Source: a virus
Length of the DNA stretch: 64,000 bases
IMG/VR virus record: IMGVR_UViG_3300025383_000015
Span: 36,325-100,324 of that record
Direction: 5' to 3' (one strand)
Shown: piece after piece, positions 49,202-57,456 of the stretch
Layout: every line of letters begins with the position of its first letter
How positions within the stretch are numbered: position 1 is the first letter of the stretch
Translations under genes and position numbers: made by a program
The notes under the pieces: model-generated
What the model saw: the letters and a program-made list of their open reading frames with translations, nothing else
Database searches by the model: none
What the model was told of the DNA's origin: nothing

Positions 49202-50104
49202 TTAGATTAGAACGTAAAGTACGCCCTGTGTACCAGCGCCACCTGCTGTGCTAACTTGGCCACCGCCGCCGCCAGCACCATAACCAGAAGCAGAACCACC
49301 GTTTCCAGTTCCACCTGTTCCAATGCCACTACCGCCTCCACTACCGTTACCACTTCCGCCTGAGCCTGTGGTTCCCACAGTTAAACATGGAAAAATTGAG
49401 TTTGAGTTAATAGTAGTTTTACCAACAGTACCGTTACCGCAGGCTCCAGTTACTCCATTTGGACTACCAGCACCACCGCCTCCGCCCCAACCGCACTGAT
49501 AACCTGCTCCACCGCCAGTACCTCCTGAAGCACTGAGGCCACCAAAAGTTGTGGTTCCACCAGATCCACCGCCGCCATTAGGGTACGTTCCACCGCTAGA
49601 GCCGTTGCCGATAACTAACGGCATTGACCCAGTTAGAGTCATTGCTCCGCCTGTTATTCCGCCAGATCCACCGCCACCTCCGCCGTAGAACGATCCGTGA
49701 CCGCCGCCGCCACCGCCGCCACCTCCAACAAGTACTACCCAGGCGTATCCAGTCTGCGTAATTGTTTGCGATGAAGTGTAAGTAGTTAAAGTGCCTGTTG
49801 TATTGGCAACACTTTGACCTGTCAGAGTGATATTAATCAACACAGAAGAGCCTGATGTTACGTAATACTTTTGGCTTGTTGTGGTTGTTCCAATGTTGAC
49901 TGTAGTTGTTCCACTTGAAAAAGAAATTGTAGACAATAGCGTAGATCCGCTAAAAAGAAGTAGAGAACCAGGCTGAGTGGTAACAATACTGTATGTTCCT
50001 GGAGTAAGTACTAATGCTGACTCGTATAAAGTGTTTGCTGAAGCAGCAGTTAGAGTTTGGGCAATTGTGTTTGCTCCACCTAAAGAAGAATAACTAAGAG
50101 CCAT
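49202..50104 (-). CDS. Glycine-rich tail adhesin (putative receptor-binding)
   Basis: This 300-residue protein begins MALSYSSLGG at 50104, with GGAGAG nine bases before it. The first ~120 residues are beta-rich Ser/Thr (TLTAASANTLYESALVLTP). The rest is a run of glycine blocks such as GGGGGGGGHGSFYGGGG separated by short variable loops. Such glycine-rich tips form polyglycine-type adhesins in T-even-like phages, with loops setting host range. Confidence 0.6.
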   Translation of the reverse strand: MALSYSSLGGANTIAQTLTAASANTLYESALVLTPGTYSIVTTQPGSLLLFSGSTLLSTISFSSGTTTVNIGTTTTSQKYYVTSGSSVLINITLTGQSVANTTGTLTTYTSSQTITQTGYAWVVLVGGGGGGGGGHGSFYGGGGGGSGGITGGAMTLTGSMPLVIGNGSSGGTYPNGGGGSGGTTTFGGLSASGGTGGGAGYQCGWGGGGGAGSPNGVTGACGNGTVGKTTINSNSIFPCLTVGTTGSGGSGNGSGGGSGIGTGGTGNGGSASGYGAGGGGGQVSTAGGAGTQGVLYVLI

Positions 50105-50556
50105 TATGACACTCTCCATCCGTAGGACGCACCTACATAAACTAGAACTGCTCCTGCATAGTTTTTATCTATTGACAAGTTCTGAGATACACCATTGATG
50201 TTTGTTCCACCGTTGTTAACGGTAATATTATTAGTTGCCGCTGATCCTGTGGCGTCAAAAATATGAATTTCATTTCCTAGTGTAGGAGATGAAGGAAGAG
50301 TCAATGTGCGGGCTGCTGTTGTATCCACCATGTAGGCGTTAAATGCGGCCAAAGTAATATTTGATGAAACTGCAGTAGCAGGAAATTGGCCCGATGCTCC
50401 TGTGGTTCCTTGAGTACCGTTAGATCCAGCAGTACCCTGAACACCCTGAGTACCTTGAATAGCGGTACCCTGGGTACCTTGTACACCCTGAACACCTTGC
50501 AGACCAGCGCCTGCATAGATGTCCCACCCAGTGCCGTTCCATCTCTTTACTGACAT
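50104..50556 (-). CDS. Short collagen-like fibre protein with conserved C-terminal module
   Basis: This 150-residue protein has a W-x-G-T-G-W lead, a collagen-like Gly-X-Gln run (~20-55), then a beta module (TLPSSPTLGNEIHIFDATGS...) that closely matches the C-terminal module of 53407-54207. The module probably anchors or caps the trimer. It overlaps the Gly-rich adhesin start by one base. Confidence 0.55.
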   Translation of the reverse strand: MSVKRWNGTGWDIYAGAGLQGVQGVQGTQGTAIQGTQGVQGTAGSNGTQGTTGASGQFPATAVSSNITLAAFNAYMVDTTAARTLTLPSSPTLGNEIHIFDATGSAATNNITVNNGGTNINGVSQNLSIDKNYAGAVLVYVGASYGWRVS

Positions 50557-50594
50557 ATTGTTATTCTCTCAGTTCTTTGAATGTTTGGGGCGCT

Positions 50595-50903
50595 TTACTC
50601 TGCAGAAGGTACTGTGAATTCATCCTTAACTGGGTCGTAGATCATTCCTACGCCAGCAAAGCGACCACGAAACTTTCCATTGTATGAAGTTTGCTTCCAA
50701 GTTCCTTCAAAGCCAGACTCTGCTAGTACTGCTTGACCTAGCGCTTCTTGTTCTGGAAAGTCTGTATTTCCTGTATGTTCAGAGTGATACTCTTCTTGAT
50801 AATCCCAATGGTCTGGACCAATGCAGGAACCAATAGCGCAATTAGAGATCACTGTTACTTGTTCAACAATGTTATCTGAGTTTACTTTTGCAAAATGTGC
50901 CAT
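50595..50903 (-). CDS. Small fibre-accessory protein
   Basis: This 102-residue protein starts MAHFAKVNSDNIVEQVTVIS and ends YDPVKDEFTVPSAE, like the accessory proteins at 49001 and 52304. The middle is Gly/Asp/His-rich (QEEYHSEHTGNTDFPEQEALG). It follows a Gly-rich gene and is presumably its chaperone or cap. Confidence 0.5.
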   Translation of the reverse strand: MAHFAKVNSDNIVEQVTVISNCAIGSCIGPDHWDYQEEYHSEHTGNTDFPEQEALGQAVLAESGFEGTWKQTSYNGKFRGRFAGVGMIYDPVKDEFTVPSAE

Positions 50904-50906
50904 GTT

Positions 50907-51755
50907 TTATCCAATCACCACTACAACGTATCCAGAACCGCCAGTGCCGCCTTGAGCGCCACCACCACCACCACCGCCGCCAGTATTAGCGGTAGCAGGA
51001 GAAGGAATTGAGCCGCCTGTGGCATTTCCAGCAGCCCCACCGCCATTACCTCCAGAGTTTCCAGTTCCACCAGTAACTGCACCACCACCACCGCCACCGC
51101 CTGCATAAAATACTGCTGAACCGCCTACTATTGTGTTTGACAATCCAACCCCGCCAACACCAGCAGTTGTTCCAGAATAGTTTCCTCCAACTGCTCCAGC
51201 GCCGCCACCGCCGCCTGAACCAGTACCAGATGCTCCACCAGTTCCGCCAGCATTTCCCTGATTTGTTATTCCAGAACCTGCTCCAATTCCACTTGCAGAA
51301 CCTCCTCCACCTGAACCACCAGTAGCGCCATCATCTCTACCAGCAGTCGCGGCGTTACCCTGAGCGCCACCTCCGCCACCAAGTGCAATAACATTTGCAA
51401 GAATTGAGGAACTGCCGTTTCTTTGATAAGGATAGCCAGAGTTACTACCGCCACCTCCAACAGTTACGGTTTGAGTTCCTGCGGCAAGATAAAAAGATGT
51501 GTTGTAAATATATCCACCAGCGCCGCCACCTCCTCCACCATAAGTTGAGTTTGTGCCATATCCGCCACCGCCACCGCCACCTACCATCAAGATTTCGCAA
51601 GTTCCACCAACACCAATGGTGATAGATCCAGAACCAGTAAACTTGTAAATAGTCTTACCAGCACGAGAAGTTGTATCAATGGTAGGAGAACCAGTGGTAG
51701 CGGTAACTGTTGCTTTACCGATTCCACCAGCAGATACGGGCGCAAAAAATGGCAT
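50907..51755 (-). CDS. Glycine-rich tail adhesin (putative)
   Basis: In this 282-residue protein, a Ser/Thr beta lead (~1-60) is followed by long Gly blocks (YGTNSTYGGGGGGAGG and similar) to the end. The composition resembles 49202-50104 and 52627-53406. It probably forms part of an adhesin tip. Confidence 0.6.
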   Translation of the reverse strand: MPFFAPVSAGGIGKATVTATTGSPTIDTTSRAGKTIYKFTGSGSITIGVGGTCEILMVGGGGGGGYGTNSTYGGGGGGAGGYIYNTSFYLAAGTQTVTVGGGGSNSGYPYQRNGSSSILANVIALGGGGGAQGNAATAGRDDGATGGSGGGGSASGIGAGSGITNQGNAGGTGGASGTGSGGGGGAGAVGGNYSGTTAGVGGVGLSNTIVGGSAVFYAGGGGGGGAVTGGTGNSGGNGGGAAGNATGGSIPSPATANTGGGGGGGGAQGGTGGSGYVVVVIG

Positions 51756-51770
51756 TAGATAGTCTCCAGA

Positions 51771-52292
51771 CTACGCATACTTAATTGGGCCAGCAGCAAA
51801 TACTGTGAATGCTGCAGAGCCAGTCTTAAGGACTGTAAATTGATAGATATCAACGGCAGATGCGTTACCTGCTGAAGGGGCAGTTCCACCTGACCACTTA
51901 ACAGTGACACCTGATGTAGTTCCATCTACTTGATATGCGTTTGCATAATAAGCAGTTGTATTTGTGATCAGGAGCGAGAATGTAATTGCTTGGCCTGTTG
52001 TCATTACTGAGTTAAGCGTTGTTCCAGAGGCCGCTGTAATGTTGAGTGTACCGTTGCTTGTTGATGCAGTTGTAAGGTAATGCACAGCGCCGTTTGTTTG
52101 TAGGTAGGCTGTGTATCCAGCAAATGCTGTTGAGTTAATGTACCAAGACTCTACAGGCCAGTTAAAAACGGCGCCGTTTAATGATGGAGAAGAAAGAGTA
52201 AGACCAGATACAGATGTGGTAGTAGAGCCCAAAGCAAGGGCTGTAGAACCAAGGGTAGTAGTACCGTAGGCGTTAGTTCTGGCTCTTGTCAT
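51771..52292 (-). CDS. Fibre-type structural protein
   Basis: This 173-residue protein is Thr/Ser/Ala-rich and beta-sheet rich, with VSGLTLSSPSLNG, ITNTTAYYAN and VTVKWSGGTAPSAGNASAVD stretches. No family identified. It starts the second of the three units: fibre-type, Gly-rich, accessory. Confidence 0.5.
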   Translation of the reverse strand: MTRARTNAYGTTTLGSTALALGSTTTSVSGLTLSSPSLNGAVFNWPVESWYINSTAFAGYTAYLQTNGAVHYLTTASTSNGTLNITAASGTTLNSVMTTGQAITFSLLITNTTAYYANAYQVDGTTSGVTVKWSGGTAPSAGNASAVDIYQFTVLKTGSAAFTVFAAGPIKYA

Positions 52293-52303
52293 TTATGCTT
52301 CCT

Positions 52304-52615
52304 TTACTTAGCGGCTTCTTCAGCGGCAATACGCGCATCGTACATTGCTTGGTTTTCTCTAGAAACACCGATGCTGTACAAGTAATCAAGAGTAGGTGCT
52401 GTAAAACTCGTTCCATCCCATGTGGAGTACCGATGAGGAACTGATCCGTGATCGCAAAGGCAGACTACTGTATCTGATTGCTTATCAGCCTTTACTAGAT
52501 CAAGGATCTCTTGACCATGGTCATCTTCTTTAAAAGTAGCAATATCTGTTACCACTCCGTTTTTAATAAAAGCGTGAGGACAGTATTCAATGTGAGTAGT
52601 TGGATTACATGCCAT
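52304..52615 (-). CDS. Small fibre-accessory protein
   Basis: This 103-residue protein has FIKNGVVTDIATFKEDDHG near residue 16, the same pattern as the accessory at 49001. The rest is polar, with CNPTT and CLCDHG cysteines. It follows a Gly-rich gene and is presumed an assembly partner. Confidence 0.5.
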   Translation of the reverse strand: MACNPTTHIEYCPHAFIKNGVVTDIATFKEDDHGQEILDLVKADKQSDTVVCLCDHGSVPHRYSTWDGTSFTAPTLDYLYSIGVSRENQAMYDARIAAEEAAK

Positions 52616-52626
52616 TTAAAATCTCC

Positions 52627-53406
52627 TTAAGACCAGTAAGTAACACGAGCGTAGCCAGTTCCACCACCACCGCCAGCAGAAGCGGCAGATGCACCTGTAC
52701 CTGCACCTCCACCACCACCAGAGCCTGTATTAGCGGTTGCAGTTCCACCAGCAGTTCCATATGGGCCACCAGCACCACCACCGCTAGAGCCAGGGCTTGC
52801 AAGGCCTTGGTAGCCAATACCGCCTCCACCACCGCCACCAAATCCATTAATTCCTATTCCGCCACCGCCCATCCAAGATGTTGCTGAGCCGTTGTATGTA
52901 GTGCCAGGACTTGCTAAAGGAATTCCTCCTGCGCCTCCTCCGCCTCCACCGCCTTGATACCAACCTTCTACACCTGAACCACCTTGAGAGCCTAAACCAG
53001 GAAACGCAGAGCCACCAGCACCGCCTCCTGAACCACCATTACCGCCAGTGACGTTGTTTCCTCCACCACCGTAACCTCCTCCGTATGCAGTTGCTAATGA
53101 ACCAAAAGTGGTATTTGATCCCGCACTTCCATTTGAAGAGGCCGCACCTCCAGAGCCGCCATTACCTACTGTTACAGCATAAGCCTGTCCAGGAGTTACG
53201 GAAATAGTTTTCCAAACTACTCCTCCTCCACCGCCTCCGCCTCCACCAACAGGGCCTGCGTAGTACCCACCTCCGCCACCTCCGCCTCCGCCTACCATAA
53301 ATACTTCAACAGTTTGGCAGTTAGAAGGTACGGTAAAAGTACCAGTAGATAAAAACTCCTGAACATACTGGGATTTTGATCCCAAAGAAGATAATGTGAC
53401 TGTCAT
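52627..53406 (-). CDS. Glycine-rich tail adhesin (putative)
   Basis: This 259-residue protein has a short strand-rich lead with a hydrophobic MVGGGGGGGGGYYAG start to the Gly region (~30). Gly blocks continue to the end with Phe/Tyr/Trp and Ala insertions. The layout is as in the other two Gly-rich genes, and it carries the longest Gly blocks. Confidence 0.6.
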   Translation of the reverse strand: MTVTLSSLGSKSQYVQEFLSTGTFTVPSNCQTVEVFMVGGGGGGGGGYYAGPVGGGGGGGGGVVWKTISVTPGQAYAVTVGNGGSGGAASSNGSAGSNTTFGSLATAYGGGYGGGGNNVTGGNGGSGGGAGGSAFPGLGSQGGSGVEGWYQGGGGGGGAGGIPLASPGTTYNGSATSWMGGGGIGINGFGGGGGGGIGYQGLASPGSSGGGAGGPYGTAGGTATANTGSGGGGGAGTGASAASAGGGGGTGYARVTYWS

Positions 53407-54207
53407 TTAAGCGACCTTCCATCCATAAGTGGTGCCAGTAAAAACAAGAGTGGCAGAGCCATAGTTTACGTTAACTACAAAGTTTTGGTTAGAGCCTTGG
53501 ATGTAGTTATATCCAGTAGTTCCTGCTGGAGCAACTGTAATGTTGTTTGTAGCAGCGCTTCCCTTAGCATCAAATACGCGAATCTCATCACCTTGGTTAG
53601 GGGACGAAGGCAGTGTTAAGGTAAATGCTGCAGAAGTAGTATCACAGAAATACTGGTACCGAGTTGCTGCAGTAGTTGCCCCTGAGATTGCTGAAGATGT
53701 CCATGGGGAAGTTGAGATTGTTGCCCATGTAGCGGTTGTGCCGTTTGATTGAAGCAACTGTCCATTTGTTCCAATGCCCAAACGACTTACTGTACTAGCG
53801 CCTGTGCCGACGATTAAATCACCAGCAGTTGTTACTGTTGACAGTGGCAATGAGCCATTAACTAAGAAAGAAGTAAACCAAACAACCTCTACGATATCTC
53901 CTGCAGATAGCGCAGTGAGTCCTGTGATGGCTGTTCCTGAGGTAGCAACATAGTCTGTTCCACGAAGGAGTTTAGTTCCGTTGAGGAATACGCTTTCAGT
54001 TCCTACTGTGTAGGTGACTGATACAGATGTTTCTCCACCTGTTGCTGTGTATGAGAAGAAGGTCTGGTTAGGGGCAGATCCTGCGGTGTTGTCAATCCAA
54101 AGGTCACCAGTGGTTGGGTAAGACGGTGTGGTGTTACCTACGAATACGCGGGTACCAACGGCACCGTCAGTGACGATGTGTGTACCGACTGGGTTATTTT
54201 GGGCCAT
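53407..54207 (-). CDS. Tail fibre protein
   Basis: This 266-residue protein starts MAQNNPVGTH at 54207; an in-frame upstream extension lies within the gene before. Residues ~10-40 form a NTTPSYPTTGDLWIDNTAG fibre lead. The C-terminal ~100 residues (LTLPSSPNQGDEIRVFDAKGS, ...FVVNVNYGSATLVFTG) closely match the module of 50104-50556. It starts the first of the three adhesin units. Confidence 0.6.
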   Translation of the reverse strand: MAQNNPVGTHIVTDGAVGTRVFVGNTTPSYPTTGDLWIDNTAGSAPNQTFFSYTATGGETSVSVTYTVGTESVFLNGTKLLRGTDYVATSGTAITGLTALSAGDIVEVVWFTSFLVNGSLPLSTVTTAGDLIVGTGASTVSRLGIGTNGQLLQSNGTTATWATISTSPWTSSAISGATTAATRYQYFCDTTSAAFTLTLPSSPNQGDEIRVFDAKGSAATNNITVAPAGTTGYNYIQGSNQNFVVNVNYGSATLVFTGTTYGWKVA

Positions 54208-54208
54208 C

Positions 54209-54547
54209 TTACTGGATCTGACTTCCGAATGCTGTTGCAGTAATGGCGTTGTTTGTGCCGCCTTGGACATACAAAGTATCGGCTGCTGTGCTGTACGCCA
54301 TTGTGATACCTAGAGTAAAGGTTTGGGTTGTGTACGCTGGGACTGTCATGTTGTAGACAAGGGCTGTAGCAGCAGTATTTGTTGTTCCTGCTTTGTTACA
54401 AAACACGCTGACTGTTGCCGCTGCGTTGGTTGTGTTGCAGAGCACGATGCTCGATACAACTGCAGAATATCCTGATGGTACGGCGTAGAGAAGAGTGGCA
54501 GATGTGCCTGCCTGCGCCTGTCCAAGTTGAAGGTAGGAAGTTGCCAA
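54209..54547 (-). CDS. Hypothetical structural protein
   Basis: This 112-residue protein is Ala/Thr/Val-rich and hydrophobic-alternating (SAVVSSIVLCNTTNAAATVSV), beta-strand prone. It begins with TTG behind a strong AAAGGAGT six bases upstream. It starts the minus-strand run that leads into the adhesin units. Function unknown. Confidence 0.5.
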   Translation of the reverse strand: MATSYLQLGQAQAGTSATLLYAVPSGYSAVVSSIVLCNTTNAAATVSVFCNKAGTTNTAATALVYNMTVPAYTTQTFTLGITMAYSTAADTLYVQGGTNNAITATAFGSQIQ

Positions 54548-54637
54548 GATGACTCCTTTAGAAGGTGATAAAGAAAGGGTAGAGAATAAGGGTTAGTTTG
54601 TACTGTTAAACTCTAAAAGGGTAAATAGAGTGACCCC
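54548..54637. promoter_or_regulatory. Divergent intergenic region
   Basis: The 90 bases between the minus-strand structural gene and the plus-strand cassette hold the AAAGGAGT ribosome site for the former. In plus orientation, TTGTAC and TAAATA lie 18 bases apart, a weak promoter match. Promoters in both directions are expected. Confidence 0.35.
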
Positions 54638-55642
54638 ATGAACTTGGTACAAAAGTCTATTTCTCAGGGCGGAAAACTGGCCCCAATTATCATCCCCAAT
54701 TTTTTGAGCAATGGTTTGGGCCTTATGAACCCATCTGTCTATATCGACGATGATGGAGACATCTTGGTCAACCTTCGCCAGGTGAACTATACTCTCTATA
54801 TCTCTGAAAATGATAAAAGATTCTTTAGTCCTTGGGGTCCTTTAACCTACCTTCATCCAGAAAAAGACCAACGTCTAGTCACTAATAACTTCCTCTGCCG
54901 TCTTGATAAAGACTATAACGTCATCAACTACACCAAGGTAGAGATGCTCAATCTTCATACTCCTATCTGGGAGTTTGTTGGCCTTGAAGATGCTCGCGTT
55001 GTTCAGTGGGATGGCGATTACTACATGATCGGTGTTCGTCGTGATACCACAACCAACGGCCAAGGTCGCATGGAATACAGTAAGGTAGAAATTGACAAAG
55101 AGAATTGGACTGTCAAAGAAGTTCAACGAGTTCGAGTACCTGCCCCACTACATGATGACACTTCGTACTGTGAAAAAAACTGGATGCCTATCCTAGATAA
55201 CCCTTATCACTTTGTTAAGTGGGCTATGCCTACCGAGGTAGTTTGGGCAAATCCTAATTCTCCTGAGTGTAAGCAGACCGTAATTAACGACAATGTTCCA
55301 CGGCCTCCAATTGATCAACGAGGAGGATCTCACGTTGTTTCTTGGGGCGATTACTACATCTGCATTACCCACGAGGTCAAACTCTGGAGAAATTACCTAA
55401 ACCAAAAAGACTCAACTTACCGCCATAGGTTGATTGTTTGGGACAAAGAGTTTAACTTTGTTGGTTTAAGCAAAGAGTTTGCTTTTATGAGCACTCCTAT
55501 TGAGTTCTGTGTTGGAGCCGCCATCATAAACGACAATCTATTGGTAAGTTTTGGCGTTCAAGATAACTCAGCATTTGTGTTAGAAGTTCCACACGCAATT
55601 GTAGATGAAATGATTGAAGAGGCAAAAACATATGTCAATTAA
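54638..55642 (+). CDS. Five-bladed beta-propeller glycosidase-like (GH130/GH43-type) protein
   Basis: This 334-residue protein has the repeating blades of GH43/GH130-like propellers: MNPSVYIDDDGDILVN near 30, FVGLEDARVVQWDGDYYMIGVRRD near 115, YCEKNWMPI near 180, and GGSHVVSWGDYYICITHEV near 232. The acidic residues in the LEDARVV segment are where such enzymes hold the substrate. It may trim or phosphorolyse glycans, or act as a sugar-binding partner. It heads a plus-strand cassette with a glycosyltransferase. Confidence 0.55.
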   Translation: MNLVQKSISQGGKLAPIIIPNFLSNGLGLMNPSVYIDDDGDILVNLRQVNYTLYISENDKRFFSPWGPLTYLHPEKDQRLVTNNFLCRLDKDYNVINYTKVEMLNLHTPIWEFVGLEDARVVQWDGDYYMIGVRRDTTTNGQGRMEYSKVEIDKENWTVKEVQRVRVPAPLHDDTSYCEKNWMPILDNPYHFVKWAMPTEVVWANPNSPECKQTVINDNVPRPPIDQRGGSHVVSWGDYYICITHEVKLWRNYLNQKDSTYRHRLIVWDKEFNFVGLSKEFAFMSTPIEFCVGAAIINDNLLVSFGVQDNSAFVLEVPHAIVDEMIEEAKTYVN

Positions 55643-56192
55643 CAAGTTAGCAACAGACGTTGCATTTGACTCTTTTAATCCTGAGAAGAACTTTGCTCTT
55701 GCTAACGCATACTATGATGCAGGTCAGTATGCCTCTGCTGCTGGGTTCTATCTACGTGCTGCAGATAGAGGGTACAAGACTCATCCTATAATTGCGTATT
55801 CTTCTCTTCTACGAATGTCTTTGTGCTTCAGTAAGCAGGAAGACAGAAATGCCACCGTCTATCAAAACACCTTGCAGGCTTTGACATTGATACCTGGTAG
55901 ACCAGAGGCATATTTCCTCTTAGCACGCATTCATGAGCGAAATAAAGAATGGCAAAAAGCCTACACGTTTGCAGAACTTGGGCTTGCACACACAATTGCT
56001 ACCTTCAATCAGCCTCTACCTGTGTATGTAGAGTACAACGGACCATATGTGCTAATGTTTGAAAAGGCTGTTGCAGGTTGGTGGTTGGGGCGCAAAGAAG
56101 AAAGCAAAGAACTATTCAACCACCTTTTAGATAACGTAGAAATGTCACAAGAGTACGTAAGCGGATGTATCAATAACTTAAGGTTGTTCTAA
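55632..56192 (+). CDS. TPR-type protein
   Basis: This 186-residue protein starts MSINKLA at 55632, overlapping the propeller gene by 11 bases, with GAGG nine bases before. It is all-helical, with a repeating A-x-x-Y-x-x-G-x-Y pattern (NAYYDAGQYASAAGFYLRAAD near 28; ARIHERNKEWQKAYTFAELGL near 103). It probably scaffolds the cassette's enzymes. No catalytic motif. Confidence 0.6.
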   Translation: MSINKLATDVAFDSFNPEKNFALANAYYDAGQYASAAGFYLRAADRGYKTHPIIAYSSLLRMSLCFSKQEDRNATVYQNTLQALTLIPGRPEAYFLLARIHERNKEWQKAYTFAELGLAHTIATFNQPLPVYVEYNGPYVLMFEKAVAGWWLGRKEESKELFNHLLDNVEMSQEYVSGCINNLRLF

Positions 56193-56728
56193 TGTTTCCT
56201 AATTGGTTTCAATATACCTCACCATTTTTTGATCGTAAATGTCCTGACGTTCCTTTAAGAGCGTTGCAGATTGGCACTTACACAGGAGACGCCACTGAAT
56301 GGTTGCTTATCAACCGTAATATCATTACTATTGATGATGTGGATACTTGGGCTGGAAGTGAAGAAGACCAGCATGATTCTTTAGACTTTTCGTCAGTTGA
56401 GCAATACTACGATTCTCGATTTAAAAACCAATCCAAAGTCATTAAAAACAAAATGACTAGTGATGAGTTTTTTAATCAAAACACAAAAACATTTAATTTT
56501 ATTTATATTGATGGTAGCCATACCGCTTTACAAACCGCACTTGATGGTCTAAATGCATTTAAAGTCTTAGAGCCAGGTGGGGTTATGGCGTTTGATGACT
56601 ACGAATGGCGTGAGGGTGGAAAGCCTTTTCTAGAGCCAAAAAGAGGAATTGATGCGTTTCTTTCTATCTGTGAGGGAGAGATTCAGATCCTAGAAACTGG
56701 ATATCAAATCTGGGTAACCAAATGCTAG
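56192..56728 (+). CDS. Class I SAM-dependent methyltransferase (Methyltransf_24-like)
   Basis: In this 178-residue protein, LQIGTYTGDATEWLL near residue 25 matches motif I of class I methyltransferases. Acidic strands at IDDVDTW and FNFIYIDGSHTALQTALDG near 110, then GGVMAFDDYEW, follow. Such enzymes methylate sugars or other small groups. It lies between the TPR and glycosyltransferase genes, sharing one base with the first and seven with the second. Confidence 0.7.
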   Translation: MFPNWFQYTSPFFDRKCPDVPLRALQIGTYTGDATEWLLINRNIITIDDVDTWAGSEEDQHDSLDFSSVEQYYDSRFKNQSKVIKNKMTSDEFFNQNTKTFNFIYIDGSHTALQTALDGLNAFKVLEPGGVMAFDDYEWREGGKPFLEPKRGIDAFLSICEGEIQILETGYQIWVTKC

Positions 56729-57456
56729 AAAATGCATGCTTTGAGGTATTCCACACAGATACGGGTAACCCACTTCGCAACAAATCTTATGAGTCAATCC
56801 TTAAGCAAATGTCATTTTTGCCTAGGCTTGGTTCTCTGACTATGTACCTAAATACTGCTGATAAGGTAGAAAACTTTGTCAACCTTCATCCAGAATTTAA
56901 AGTTAATACAGTAGAAGACTACTGCCAGCCAGGAGAAACCTTTCCTCCTAGTGCAGGAGTTGTAGGCGTTTGGGCAAGTAACTACATGGCTTACAAAAAG
57001 TTCTTACAGTCCGATTACGACACACTTATCTTTTTTGAGGATGACATTACTATCAGTAAAAACTTTCAACTAGTTATTGAGATGTACATGCGTCAACTTC
57101 CCGTTGATTGGGATTTCTTTTCTTTCTTTGTTCCTGATGATTCCCTGTTTGCGTACAACGAAGACCAGCACACTATTGGGGCGGAAAACGTTTGTATTTC
57201 GTATCAGCAGTGGTCATGTGCTGGCTACATGGTAAGCCGAGAAGGTGCACGAAAGGCTGTAGAGGACGTAGAGTCACGAGGAATTAACTGCCCAGTAGAT
57301 TGGTACATCTTTAACTTTCGAATGAAAAAAGAAGATAACCAAAAGACGTTCTATACCTACACACTTAAGCCAGGAAACTATCGCCCAGTAAACTTTCTAA
57401 AAGGCGCAGCAGAATACACACAGATTCATAACGGAACTACAGAACTACTAAACTAG
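56722..57456 (+). CDS. Glycosyltransferase family 25-like protein
   Basis: In this 244-residue protein, FPPSAGVVGVWASNYMAYKKF near 75-95 and YDTLIFFEDDITISKNFQ near 100-115, with the E-D-D motif, match family 25. This family includes LPS galactosyltransferases and procollagen galactosyltransferase. Later CAGYMVSREGARKAV near 168 and NCPVDWYIF near 195 fit the family's second half. It ends one base before the stop of the largest collagen-like gene on the other strand. The substrate is unknown. Confidence 0.7.
   Translation: MLENACFEVFHTDTGNPLRNKSYESILKQMSFLPRLGSLTMYLNTADKVENFVNLHPEFKVNTVEDYCQPGETFPPSAGVVGVWASNYMAYKKFLQSDYDTLIFFEDDITISKNFQLVIEMYMRQLPVDWDFFSFFVPDDSLFAYNEDQHTIGAENVCISYQQWSCAGYMVSREGARKAVEDVESRGINCPVDWYIFNFRMKKEDNQKTFYTYTLKPGNYRPVNFLKGAAEYTQIHNGTTELLN

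Noticed and set aside
54208-54270. Longer start for the fibre gene at 53407
   Set aside because: It lies wholly in the previous gene; the ATG at 54207 directly follows that gene's stop.
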